Assembly (NCBI GenBank): GCA_041678625.1
Contig: JBAYNS010000046.1
Coordinates: 1-7,874, forward strand
DNA from: JBAYNS01 sp041678625
Lineage (GTDB): Bacteria; Patescibacteriota; Gracilibacteria; Peribacterales; Peribacteraceae
Reading direction: 5' to 3'
Length of the DNA: 7,874 bases
In this document: positions 1 to 5,334 of the stretch, in pieces
Layout: every line of letters begins with the position of its first letter
Position numbering within the stretch: the stretch's first letter is position 1
Program-made: the position numbers and the translations under genes
The notes under the pieces: model-generated
What the model saw: the letters and a program-made list of their open reading frames with translations, nothing else
Told to the model about the DNA's origin: nothing
Databases searched by the model: none

Positions 1-42
1 AAGAACTAAATGAACTACCTTCTCTGTTATCTTTTATTCGTT

Positions 43-48
43 CATACT
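43..48 (+). promoter_or_regulatory. Putative -10 box (CATACT) of the glycosyltransferase gene
   Basis: CATACT ends 7 nt before the ATG at 56. That spacing would put the transcription start at or within a few bases of the start codon. No good -35 is visible 17 bp upstream and no Shine-Dalgarno precedes the ATG. The call rests mainly on the same arrangement recurring at five other genes in the window. The rest of 1-55 holds no recognisable gene. Confidence 0.4.
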
Positions 49-55
49 TCTATCG

Positions 56-1138
56 ATGAAAATCGCCCTAACCGCCGACTGGCTCCCCGTTTTTGCAGGC
101 GCAGAACACGTCATTGCGGAATTCCATGCACTCTGGCCGCAGGCGCCTCTGTATACAGCAATTGCCAATCATGGGCATTTGGGTCCGCTCGATAGGGCTG
201 ATATCCACACAAGTACTCTGCAGCAGTGGTATCGCCTTTTGGGAAAACATCATCGTCCGCTACTTCCGTTGATGCCCCGCGCTCTTGAGCGGTTTGATCT
301 CTCTGAATACGACGTGATTCTGAGTTCGTCGCACGCAGTGGGAAAGGGAATTATTCCTCCGAGTTCTGCGCGCCATATCTGCTATTGCCACACGCCAATG
401 CGCTACGCATGGGAGATGGAGGAGGAATACCTGCGCGACTCGCGCATCCCGCACTTCTTATGGAAACGCATCCGCACATACTTAAGGCAGTTGCGCCGCT
501 GGGATATGACGAGCGCTATGCGCGTGGATACGTTCATTGCAAATTCCCGCTCTGTGGCTGAGAGAATTCAGCGCATCTACAACCGGGAAAGCGTTGTTAT
601 TCATCCACCTGTTGCCGACCGGTTCTTCTCTGCTTCTCTGGAACAGAAGAAATCGGATGCTCCATTCTTAGCAGTGGGACGCATGGTGCCATACAAACGG
701 TTCGATCTTTTAATCGAGTGTGCCAATGCTCATCAGATTGCTCTGACAATTGCAGGAACAGGACCGGAAGAAGAGCGACTCCGGCGCATGGCAGGACCCA
801 CGGTGAAATTTCTGGGTTTTGTTCCGGATGAAGAGCTGTGCCCCTTGTATGCCGGTGCGCGAGCTGTTCTGTTTCCACCTGAAGAAGATGCAGGCATTGT
901 TCCTCTGGAAGCACAGGCATGCGGCACACCGGTGATCGCCCTTGGTAAAGGTGGAGCACTGGAAACGGTGATAGAAGGAGGAACTGGTGTCTTTTTTGAG
1001 GAACAAACTGTGGCTTCGCTCAAAGATGCAATAGATCGCTTTGCAACAGTGTCGTTCGACTCGAGAACGATTCGTGATCATGCAAAACAGTTCTCCTCGG
1101 AGAAGTTTAGGAAACACATACTGCAAGTTGTTGATTGA
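56..1138 (+). CDS. GT4-family glycosyltransferase (WbaZ-like mannosyltransferase type)
   Basis: This 360-residue protein is a GT-B fold, retaining glycosyltransferase that probably moves a sugar, possibly mannose, from a nucleotide-sugar donor onto an envelope glycan or lipid carrier at the inner face of the membrane. The N-terminus (MKIALTADWLPVFAGAEHV) carries the usual acceptor-side loop. The C-terminal donor domain has GRMVPYKRFDLLIE near residues 208-221, the basic donor-binding site of GT4 enzymes, and the EX7E signature at E277 and E285 (PEEDAGIVPLEAQACGTPV). Length is normal for the family. No signal peptide or membrane helix is seen. The ATG at 56 starts exactly where family homology begins and has no Shine-Dalgarno; a -10-like CATACT lies 7 nt upstream. 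The stop TGA lies inside the -35 box of the next promoter. Fold and family are secure; donor and acceptor are inferred. Confidence 0.93.
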   Translation: MKIALTADWLPVFAGAEHVIAEFHALWPQAPLYTAIANHGHLGPLDRADIHTSTLQQWYRLLGKHHRPLLPLMPRALERFDLSEYDVILSSSHAVGKGIIPPSSARHICYCHTPMRYAWEMEEEYLRDSRIPHFLWKRIRTYLRQLRRWDMTSAMRVDTFIANSRSVAERIQRIYNRESVVIHPPVADRFFSASLEQKKSDAPFLAVGRMVPYKRFDLLIECANAHQIALTIAGTGPEEERLRRMAGPTVKFLGFVPDEELCPLYAGARAVLFPPEEDAGIVPLEAQACGTPVIALGKGGALETVIEGGTGVFFEEQTVASLKDAIDRFATVSFDSRTIRDHAKQFSSEKFRKHILQVVD

Positions 1139-1163
1139 CAAAAATCACCTACAATTCTTATAT
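1135..1163 (+). promoter_or_regulatory. Sigma70-type promoter overlapping the end of the glycosyltransferase gene
   Basis: A perfect -35 TTGACA (1135-1140) overlaps the TGA stop (1136-1138) of the preceding gene. With 17 bp spacing it meets TTATAT (1158-1163). A second -10 candidate, TACAAT, lies at 1150-1155 but has a poorer -35. Transcription would start near 1170, more than 300 nt before nnrD, so the promoter most likely drives the structured unit ending at the terminator at 1441. Confidence 0.6.
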
Positions 1164-1264
1164 ATCAATAATCTGCCGGTCTTTTTCTAATGAGATAGAT
1201 TTCCGGAAGTGGACAGGGCGAGCGGTTCCCGCCATGTCGAATGACGCATCTCGAAAGAGATTCA

Positions 1265-1357
1265 ATGTCGCACGGAAAATCCAAGATCCTTGGAACCAAT
1301 AAGGGATTCGCAATGAAGCGAACAGGGCGAAAGTTCTATTTGCTCCAGAATGCCTAA
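1265..1357 (+). CDS. Small basic ORF, 30 codons, faintly bL28-like (uncertain)
   Basis: The ORF encodes a very basic 30-residue peptide, MSHGKSKILGTNKGFAMK followed by RTGRKFYLLQNA, and stops with TAA just before an 8-bp hairpin. An in-frame ATG at 1241 would add MTHLERDS, giving 38 residues. The purine-rich run AAAGAGA lies a few bases before ATG 1265, but it is also the 3' arm of the GAAA hairpin (1248-1261). Aligned without gaps, GKxxxxGxNxxxAMxxTxRxF resembles the N-terminal part of ribosomal protein bL28 (GKxxxxGNNxSHAMxxTKRRF). The C-terminal half of bL28 is absent in all three forward frames downstream, so this is not a complete bL28. The match is short and compositionally biased. It may be a real micro-protein, a leader peptide, or chance within an RNA gene. 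Confidence 0.28.
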   Translation: MSHGKSKILGTNKGFAMKRTGRKFYLLQNA

Positions 1358-1410
1358 GGGCTCCTCAGGCTGCAGAGGAGCCTGCAACATCGGTGTTTAC
1401 GGCAGAACCA

Positions 1411-1441
1411 GGGGATGGGCGCAGCCACCATCCCCGCTTTT
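1411..1441 (+). terminator. Intrinsic terminator of the 1170-1441 unit
   Basis: A perfect 8-bp GC-rich stem GGGGATGG/CCATCCCC (1411-1418 with 1428-1435) has a 9-nt loop and is followed by GC and TTTT (1438-1441). It separates the upstream unit from the nnrD promoter. It also shows that an ATG at 1415, inside the stem, is not the nnrD start. Confidence 0.8.
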
Positions 1442-1466
1442 ATAGTCATTTTAAATACATATTCGC

Positions 1467-1472
1467 TATACT
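1467..1472 (+). promoter_or_regulatory. -10 box (TATACT) of nnrD-pgeF, leaderless arrangement
   Basis: TATACT matches the -10 consensus at five of six positions and ends 8 nt before the ATG at 1481. It follows directly after the terminator at 1411-1441. The -35 region (around 1444-1449) is poor. The predicted start of transcription is at or next to the start codon, so the mRNA would be leaderless. Confidence 0.6.
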
Positions 1473-1480
1473 ATGTACAC

Positions 1481-2266
1481 ATGCAGCGCGATCCTGATTC
1501 CCACAAGGGCGAGAATGGTAAAGTTGCTATAGTGGGCGGTTCCCGGCACATGCATGGAGCCCCTCTCTTCAGTGCCCTGGCTGCAGAAGCAAGCGGCGTA
1601 GATCTGGTTTTTGTTGCGCTGCCTGCCTGCCACGAAGAAGTGGCCAAGGCAGCATCGCTCAATATACAGGTGCACCCTTTTGCGGGTGATGATCTGGAAC
1701 AACAGGATGCAGAACCGATTCTTGAGCTGCTGGCGACTATGGACTGTGCCGTTCTGGGACCGGGAATTGATCACGCCAATGCGGAAAGTATTGAAGCGCT
1801 GAAGGAAATTATTGAGGGCGCAAGTTGCCATCTGGTTCTGGATGCCTCTGCGCTGCAGCCCGATACGCTCTCTCTTCTGCGCGGAAAGAAAGCTGTGCTT
1901 ACGCCACATTTGGGAGAACTGGAGCAGATGGGCATTGTCCCGACTAATCTGCAACGCGCAGCGGAAGAATCCGGCGCTGTTATTGTGCTAAAAGGCCCCA
2001 CGGATCATGTAGTTTCTCCAGATGGCCGCGCGGAGGAAATTTCCGGAGGCAACGCTGGTTTAACAGTTGGAGGCACAGGAGATGTTCTTGCAGGACTCAT
2101 TGCAGGACTCATGGCACAGCAAGTAGAAGCGTATGACGCCAGCTTAGTTGCTGTCAGCATCGTGCAGGATGCGGCAACGCATCTTTTTGATGAAAAAGGA
2201 TATGCATTCACTGCGCGCGACGTTATCGAAATGATTCCGCATCTTCTGAAAGTTGACGACGCATGA
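1481..2266 (+). CDS. nnrD: ADP/ATP-dependent (S)-NAD(P)H-hydrate dehydratase
   Basis: This 261-residue cytosolic repair enzyme dehydrates damaged (S)-NADHX/NADPHX back to NADH/NADPH using ADP (or ATP in some lineages). It belongs to the ribokinase-like carbohydrate-kinase fold family (PF01256). Visible signatures are KVAIVGGSRHMHGAP at residues 14-28 (N-terminal glycine loop), LTPHLGELEQM in the middle, and NAGLTVGGTGDVLAG at 191-205, where D201 is the presumed catalytic base in the GTGD anion-hole motif. The NnrE epimerase domain that is fused in many bacteria is absent, so this is a stand-alone dehydratase. I chose ATG 1481 because the family N-terminus begins there and TATACT lies 8 nt upstream. 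An in-frame ATG at 1415 falls inside a terminator stem and adds 22 unrelated residues. The stop overlaps the start of pgeF (ATGA), implying translational coupling. Confidence 0.92.
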   Translation: MQRDPDSHKGENGKVAIVGGSRHMHGAPLFSALAAEASGVDLVFVALPACHEEVAKAASLNIQVHPFAGDDLEQQDAEPILELLATMDCAVLGPGIDHANAESIEALKEIIEGASCHLVLDASALQPDTLSLLRGKKAVLTPHLGELEQMGIVPTNLQRAAEESGAVIVLKGPTDHVVSPDGRAEEISGGNAGLTVGGTGDVLAGLIAGLMAQQVEAYDASLVAVSIVQDAATHLFDEKGYAFTARDVIEMIPHLLKVDDA

Positions 2267-2934
2267 TCGAACAACCATTCCGCCTTCTGCGCACATTCAC
2301 AGAATTGCGCGTTCTCCTCTTCACGAAAGAGGATGCCATCAGGAACGATGAGGACATTGTGGAATCTCTGGGTACCACACACATCTCTTCTCTGCAGCAA
2401 GTGCATGGGAACCGCACGATACACGTTGGCGGACCGACTGCACGAATCGTACAGGCTGACGGCATGCTCACACAGAACACAAATCTGGTACTGACCATCC
2501 GCACAGCCGACTGTCAGTCTTTTGTGATGTACGAACCAGAGAAACGCGTTCTGGGCGTTCTACACGTTGGATGGCGCGGACTTATTGCCGGAGCAATTCC
2601 AGAATTTTTTGCCACGCTCAGAGCAGAGTGGAATATCGCTCCCGAAGATGTGTATGTTGCTGCCGGTCCTTCGCTCTGCCAACAGTGCGCCGACTTCAGT
2701 AATCCGCGTACCGAACTCCCGCAGATTGATCTGCGCTTCATTGCGGAAGACTGCGTGGATCTGCGCGGTAGCGCGGATGCCCAGCTCGCCGCACTCGGCA
2801 TTGCATCTGACCGCTTTGAGCGGCATTCCGATTGCACGCGCTGTCAGCCGGAGAAGTACTGGACATACCGCGGTGGAGATAAAGAAGAAGTGGAAGCGGG
2901 TATGAGCAATGTCCTTGCATGCATGATGCGTTGA
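2263..2934 (+). CDS. pgeF: Laccase-domain multicopper-oxidase-like purine nucleoside phosphorylase (YfiH/YlmD/LACC1 family)
   Basis: This 223-residue protein belongs to the Cu-oxidase_4 / DUF152 family. Members are now assigned adenosine and inosine phosphorylase and adenosine deaminase activities; E. coli YfiH is also reported to correct peptidoglycan precursors. The active-site metal ligands are visible as H48 (QVHGN), C84 (TADCQ) and H101 (HVGWRG). Their 36- and 17-residue spacing equals that of E. coli YfiH as I recall it. A GPSLCQQC segment and the C-terminal DCTRCQPEKYWTYRGG match the family's cysteine-containing motifs, so the domain is complete. The gene starts at ATG 2263, overlapping the nnrD stop, with no strong Shine-Dalgarno, so expression is probably coupled to nnrD. 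The exact substrate cannot be read from the sequence. Confidence 0.92.
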   Translation: MIEQPFRLLRTFTELRVLLFTKEDAIRNDEDIVESLGTTHISSLQQVHGNRTIHVGGPTARIVQADGMLTQNTNLVLTIRTADCQSFVMYEPEKRVLGVLHVGWRGLIAGAIPEFFATLRAEWNIAPEDVYVAAGPSLCQQCADFSNPRTELPQIDLRFIAEDCVDLRGSADAQLAALGIASDRFERHSDCTRCQPEKYWTYRGGDKEEVEAGMSNVLACMMR

Positions 2935-2957
2935 GAGAAACGAACTGTTCCCGCATT

Positions 2958-2978
2958 CACATCAATGTGTGCTATGAT
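2958..2978 (+). promoter_or_regulatory. Extended -10 promoter with a small dyad
   Basis: TGC-TATGAT (2970-2978) is an extended -10 element. Directly upstream is a small perfect dyad CACAT-CA-ATGTG (2958-2969) in the spacer, a possible repressor or activator half-site pair. No good -35 is seen at 17 bp. Transcription would start near 2985, at the left edge of the foldable region, with no protein start codon nearby that I believe in. Confidence 0.5.
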
Positions 2979-3116
2979 GATCACTCGTCTCGACGGCACG
3001 TTAGAGCAGTCGTTTCTCCTCAACGCGCGTCAAGGGAGGCTCAATCTCCTCGGACTGCGGTCCGCGGATGCGGTCACCCACCTGGAACACCCAGGAGACA
3101 AGCGCCCCTGCTCGAC

Positions 3117-3132
3117 GGTCGTTTGGACGTGA
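3117..3132. repeat. 16-bp direct repeat, copy 1
   Basis: GGTCGTTTGGACGTGA occurs here and again, identically, at 3216-3231, offset by 99 bp. In both places it follows immediately after a stem arm (CTGCTC GAC, or GGTGGG). A shorter shared core, GTCGTTT, also occurs at 3009-3015. Confidence 0.85.
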
Positions 3133-3215
3133 GTAGTAATTGGAAGCACTCAAGAATCCAAATGCTTCCAGATCGCGCCCTACCGAAGCTCCGAGCGCAG
3201 TGAGGAGCGAAGGTG

Positions 3216-3231
3216 GGTCGTTTGGACGTGA
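3216..3231. repeat. 16-bp direct repeat, copy 2
   Basis: Identical to 3117-3132. It overlaps the last two G residues of the 3178-3217 hairpin and abuts the AT-rich palindrome that begins at 3232. Confidence 0.85.
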
Positions 3232-3290
3232 AAAGTGAATAATGAATAATGCATTTACCTCTTCATTTTTCATTCTTCATTTTTCACTTT
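3232..3290. repeat. AT-rich imperfect palindrome upstream of dgt, possible terminator
   Basis: Two 20-nt arms (3232-3251 and 3271-3290) pair at 18 of 20 positions: AAAGTGAA/TTCACTTT, then a T.T mismatch, AATGAA/TTCATT, a T.C mismatch, and AATG/CATT. The loop is 19 nt. The left arm has internal GAATAAT repetition. It may end transcription of the preceding structured region. It lies only 10 bp before the dgt -10 box. Confidence 0.7.
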
Positions 3291-3300
3291 CTAAAAGGTC

Positions 3301-3306
3301 TATACT
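3301..3306 (+). promoter_or_regulatory. -10 box (TATACT) of the dGTPase-like gene
   Basis: TATACT is identical to the nnrD -10 box and ends 10 nt before ATG 3317, predicting a 5' leader of only a few bases. The -35 is poorly defined because the palindrome's right arm occupies that region. Confidence 0.55.
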
Positions 3307-3316
3307 TACACTCTCC

Positions 3317-4408
3317 ATGAAACCACTCTCTGACCGCATTTCGCAGGCTAACGCCCTTCTTGCCTCATACGCAATCCCTCATCAGGGCTTGCAGGGTCGT
3401 ATGCATAAAGAACCGGAGGATAAAACCCGCTTTCCTTTTCAGCGTGATCGTGACCGTATTATTCATACGCAGGCTTTCCGGCGGCTCAAGGGGAAAACGC
3501 AGGTATTTGTGGAAGGGCACGGCGATCATGTGCGCACGCGGCTTACACATACTATGGAGGTGGCACAGATCAGCCGTGATGTTGCACGGACTCTTGGGCT
3601 CAATGAAGATCTGACTGAATGCATCGCTTTGGCACATGATCTGGGACATCCGCCATTTGGGCACGCAGGCGAAGCTGCGCTCAATGAGTGGATGGAAAGA
3701 CATGGCAGCCACTTTGAGCACAATGAACAATCCCACAGAATTGTGACTGTACTGGAAGACCATTCTTCGCTTTTCCAAGGGCTCAACCTGAATCAGGAGG
3801 TATTGGAAGGACTCTTAAAACACACCACTCCTCATGACCGTCCTGCAGGCGCATTACCTCATGCCCCAGCGCTGGAAGCGCAAGTGGTAAACATTGCCGA
3901 TGAGATCGCTTACACGGGTCACGATTGCGAAGATGGCATCCGCGCGCATCTTTTTACACTGGAGGAACTCATCACTATCCCCCTGGCACAGAAGGTGCAT
4001 GAACACAGAAAAACGCGATCAACATCTTTGCGGGGAGCAATAATTGACGTTTTGGTGACCGATCTTTATAAAACAACTGAGGAAACTCTGCTGTCACAGT
4101 GTATTACCACAGTGGATGATGTGTACGCTGCACAGGTTCCATTGGTGCATTTCTCTGATGATCTTCGTCAGCAACTTGATCTTTTGCGTACCTTCCTGAT
4201 GGAGCACATGTACTTCCATCCGCAGGTTCGCGAACGCAGTTCTCTGGGAGAGAAGACCATACAAGCCCTCTGCAACCACTTGATCACTACGCCTTCTGCT
4301 AAGGTTATTGCCTTGCAGCAAAAAACGAATGGAGCCCTAGAGGAAGCCATAAAAGACTATATTGCAGGGATGACAGATGCTTATGCTATGGGAAAATACA
4401 AAGGGTAA
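3317..4408 (+). CDS. dgt: dGTPase-like deoxyguanosinetriphosphate triphosphohydrolase (HD superfamily)
   Basis: This 363-residue HD-domain enzyme hydrolyses dNTPs, classically dGTP to deoxyguanosine and triphosphate, thereby setting dNTP pools. The N-terminal family signature RDRIIHTQAFRRLKGKTQV lies at residues 44-62. Metal ligands of the HD site are seen as H78 (RLTHTMEV), H107-D108 (AHDLGHPPFGHAGE) and D195 (NIADEIAYTGHD). The EHNEQSHRI segment at 134-142 matches the conserved EHN-x-Q stretch. The C-terminus (DAYAMGKYKG) is complete. Length fits the shorter bacterial dGTPase-like subgroup rather than the about 505-residue E. coli Dgt. ATG 3317 is chosen because the family N-terminus starts here and TATACT lies 10 nt upstream; an in-frame ATG at 3242 would translate the palindrome. 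The gene stands alone between two palindromes. Substrate preference among dNTPs is not readable. Confidence 0.93.
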   Translation: MKPLSDRISQANALLASYAIPHQGLQGRMHKEPEDKTRFPFQRDRDRIIHTQAFRRLKGKTQVFVEGHGDHVRTRLTHTMEVAQISRDVARTLGLNEDLTECIALAHDLGHPPFGHAGEAALNEWMERHGSHFEHNEQSHRIVTVLEDHSSLFQGLNLNQEVLEGLLKHTTPHDRPAGALPHAPALEAQVVNIADEIAYTGHDCEDGIRAHLFTLEELITIPLAQKVHEHRKTRSTSLRGAIIDVLVTDLYKTTEETLLSQCITTVDDVYAAQVPLVHFSDDLRQQLDLLRTFLMEHMYFHPQVRERSSLGEKTIQALCNHLITTPSAKVIALQQKTNGALEEAIKDYIAGMTDAYAMGKYKG

Positions 4409-4414
4409 AATCTC

Positions 4415-4470
4415 AAATTCCAAGCATCAAATTCCAAACGACTATTTTTGGAATTTGTGATTTGGAATTT
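4415..4470. repeat. Long palindrome between convergent genes, likely bidirectional terminator or repeat element
   Basis: Two nested stems are visible: outer AAATTCCAA/TTGGAATTT (4415-4423 with 4462-4470) and inner CAAATTCCAAA/TTTGGAATTTG (4428-4438 with 4447-4457), with an 8-nt loop and a 4x4 internal loop between the stems. Each arm is a near-tandem copy of AAATTCCAA. It lies 6 bp after the dgt stop and includes the first two bases of the stop codon of the convergent M23 peptidase gene. Confidence 0.8.
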
Positions 4471-5284
4471 ACTCAAAATTTGGCAAATATTGCAACGGAT
4501 CCACATGCACGCCATCGGCAATCACTTCAAAGTGCACATGCGGGCCGGTGGAAAGCGGTCCTGCCCCCGGTGTTCCGGGCATGCCGCCCGAGCGTGCAAT
4601 AGGATCGCCCCGTTTGACGTACTGCCCCTCAGTAACAAGGAAATTGAGCATGTGGCCATACAAGGTAGATCCTCCTGCATGCTCCAGAATGAGGTAGTTA
4701 TATCCCATACCGTTATCAATAACCGCTGCAACAACACCATCTGCAGCAGCGCGCACAAGAGATTCCTGTTCCACAGGAATATCGATGGCGCGGTGCGGGA
4801 TACCAAATTGCTGCTGATATTCCGTATCAAGATATCGTGCAGATAGACCGTATCGCGGTTCCACCGGCCAGGAAAGATGCGGTAATTCCCCTGCCTTCTG
4901 TGATGCAATGAGCGCACGACCTTGTGCTTCCCAGAGTTGACGCAATGCAAGACGTATCGCTTCTTCTGATTGCTTCTGATCCATGAGCAAGGCGCGCAAC
5001 CGTTCACGGGATTCGTTCCATTCCTCTCCGCCTTCTTCAAGCACGCGTAACTGATAGCGCAGAATTTCTTCCCGGCGCCCCAGCACATCCTGCTCAATGC
5101 GTTGGCGGTACAGTTGTGTTTCCGCACGCTCTACCTGCTCCTGTTCTGTAATCGAGCCTCCCATTGCCTCTCCGGTAATCTTTCCATCAACAAAGGACTG
5201 TGCCAATACAACAAGCCCTACTGTTCCCCCGATGATGAGGAGCATAGTGAATGGATTTCTGATTTTTATCTCAATTTCGAGCAT
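4469..5284 (-). CDS. Membrane-anchored M23 (LytM/NlpD-type) peptidase with coiled coil
   Basis: This 271-residue zinc endopeptidase probably cleaves peptidoglycan cross-bridges or peptide stems, or regulates amidases, outside the membrane. An N-terminal hydrophobic segment at about residues 13-29 anchors it. Residues about 45-128 are rich in Glu, Arg and Gln with heptad-like leucines and are predicted coiled coil, as in EnvC-like proteins. The M23 domain spans about 138-265. Zinc ligands are H164 and D168 (HRAIDIP) and H251; H211 (LYGHM) and H249 (HVHFE) are the catalytic pair, so the enzyme looks active. The usual HxGxD glycine is alanine. ATG 5284 is preferred: an extended -10 TGC-TACAAT lies just 6 nt upstream, and an in-frame ATG at 5320 would lie upstream of that promoter. 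It is downstream of the amidohydrolase gene but separately promoted. Confidence 0.92.
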   Translation of the reverse strand: MLEIEIKIRNPFTMLLIIGGTVGLVVLAQSFVDGKITGEAMGGSITEQEQVERAETQLYRQRIEQDVLGRREEILRYQLRVLEEGGEEWNESRERLRALLMDQKQSEEAIRLALRQLWEAQGRALIASQKAGELPHLSWPVEPRYGLSARYLDTEYQQQFGIPHRAIDIPVEQESLVRAAADGVVAAVIDNGMGYNYLILEHAGGSTLYGHMLNFLVTEGQYVKRGDPIARSGGMPGTPGAGPLSTGPHVHFEVIADGVHVDPLQYLPNFE

Positions 5285-5290
5285 CAAAGT

Positions 5291-5299
5291 ATTGTAGCA
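5291..5299 (-). promoter_or_regulatory. Extended -10 box (TGC-TACAAT) of the M23 peptidase gene
   Basis: On the minus strand TGC-TACAAT ends 6 nt before ATG 5284, predicting a leaderless transcript. It lies in the 50-bp gap after the amidohydrolase stop codon. The -35 is weak, as is common for extended -10 promoters. Confidence 0.6.
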
Positions 5300-5334
5300 G
5301 ATTTTGTGTCTAAAGACCACGCTCTGCGCACGTA

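Larger units (their letters stand above)
1170..1441 (+). ncRNA. Candidate structured RNA / short transcription unit with own promoter and terminator
   Basis: Between the promoter at 1135-1163 and the terminator at 1411-1441 lies about 270 nt with several self-complementary segments. These are GACA-G-GGCG / CGCC-A-TGTC (1212-1220 with 1230-1238, one G.A mismatch, 9-nt loop); a perfect 5-bp hairpin closed by a GAAA tetraloop (ATCTC GAAA GAGAT, 1248-1261); and a perfect 8-bp hairpin GGCTCCTC/GAGGAGCC (1359-1366 with 1375-1382) that lacks a T-tract. I looked for RNase P, tmRNA, SRP and 6S signatures and found no convincing match. It could be an uncharacterised ncRNA or the structured mRNA of the 30-38 codon ORF inside it (1241/1265-1357). 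RNA identity is inferred from structure and signals alone. Confidence 0.45.
2985..3231 (+). ncRNA. Candidate structured noncoding RNA region upstream of dgt
   Basis: About 250 nt downstream of an extended -10 promoter can fold extensively. GAGCAG (3004-3009) pairs with CTGCTC (3108-3113). Just inside, TCTCCT (3015-3020) pairs with AGGAGA (3093-3098), and CG-TT (3011-3014) can extend this helix. A hairpin CGGAC-TGCG-GTCCG lies at 3051-3064, and CCTGG/CCAGG (3081-3095) is an alternative to the long stem. Then come TGGAAGCA/TGCTTCCA (3141-3148 with 3163-3170) and a long hairpin at 3178-3217 with a symmetric GAA/GAA internal loop between CCC(T)ACC/GGTGGG and GCTCC/GGAGC. The helix layout recalls 6S-like RNAs, but I cannot match conserved sequence to any known family. 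Strand is inferred from the promoter; perfect hairpins look alike on both strands. Confidence 0.4.

Noticed and set aside
710..1141. Antisense frames opposite the glycosyltransferase
   Set aside because: The plus-strand GT4 motifs fully explain this stretch. The antisense products show no family features.
1170..1441. RNase P RNA, tmRNA, SRP RNA or 6S RNA
   Set aside because: No GAGGAAAGUC/ACAGAAA core, no tRNA-like T-loop with CCA end, and no GGAA-capped SRP helix. Weak local resemblances (ACAGGGC, GGCAGAACC) are in the wrong order for RNase P.
2919..3203. Plus-strand 94-codon frame overlapping the end of pgeF
   Set aside because: Composition is rich in Arg, Pro and Ser without domain logic, it crosses the promoter at 2970-2978, and it reads through the hairpins.
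3117..3231. CRISPR array
   Set aside because: There are only two copies of a 16-bp unit with an 83-bp gap, no regular spacers and no cas genes.
3001..3273. Minus-strand 90-codon frame containing two in-frame SRPND repeats
   Set aside because: It starts inside the AT-rich palindrome, its repeats simply reflect the 16-bp DNA repeat at a 99-bp (33-codon) offset, and it has no recognised domain. The plus strand carries the promoter signal. It is kept as the main alternative to a noncoding RNA.
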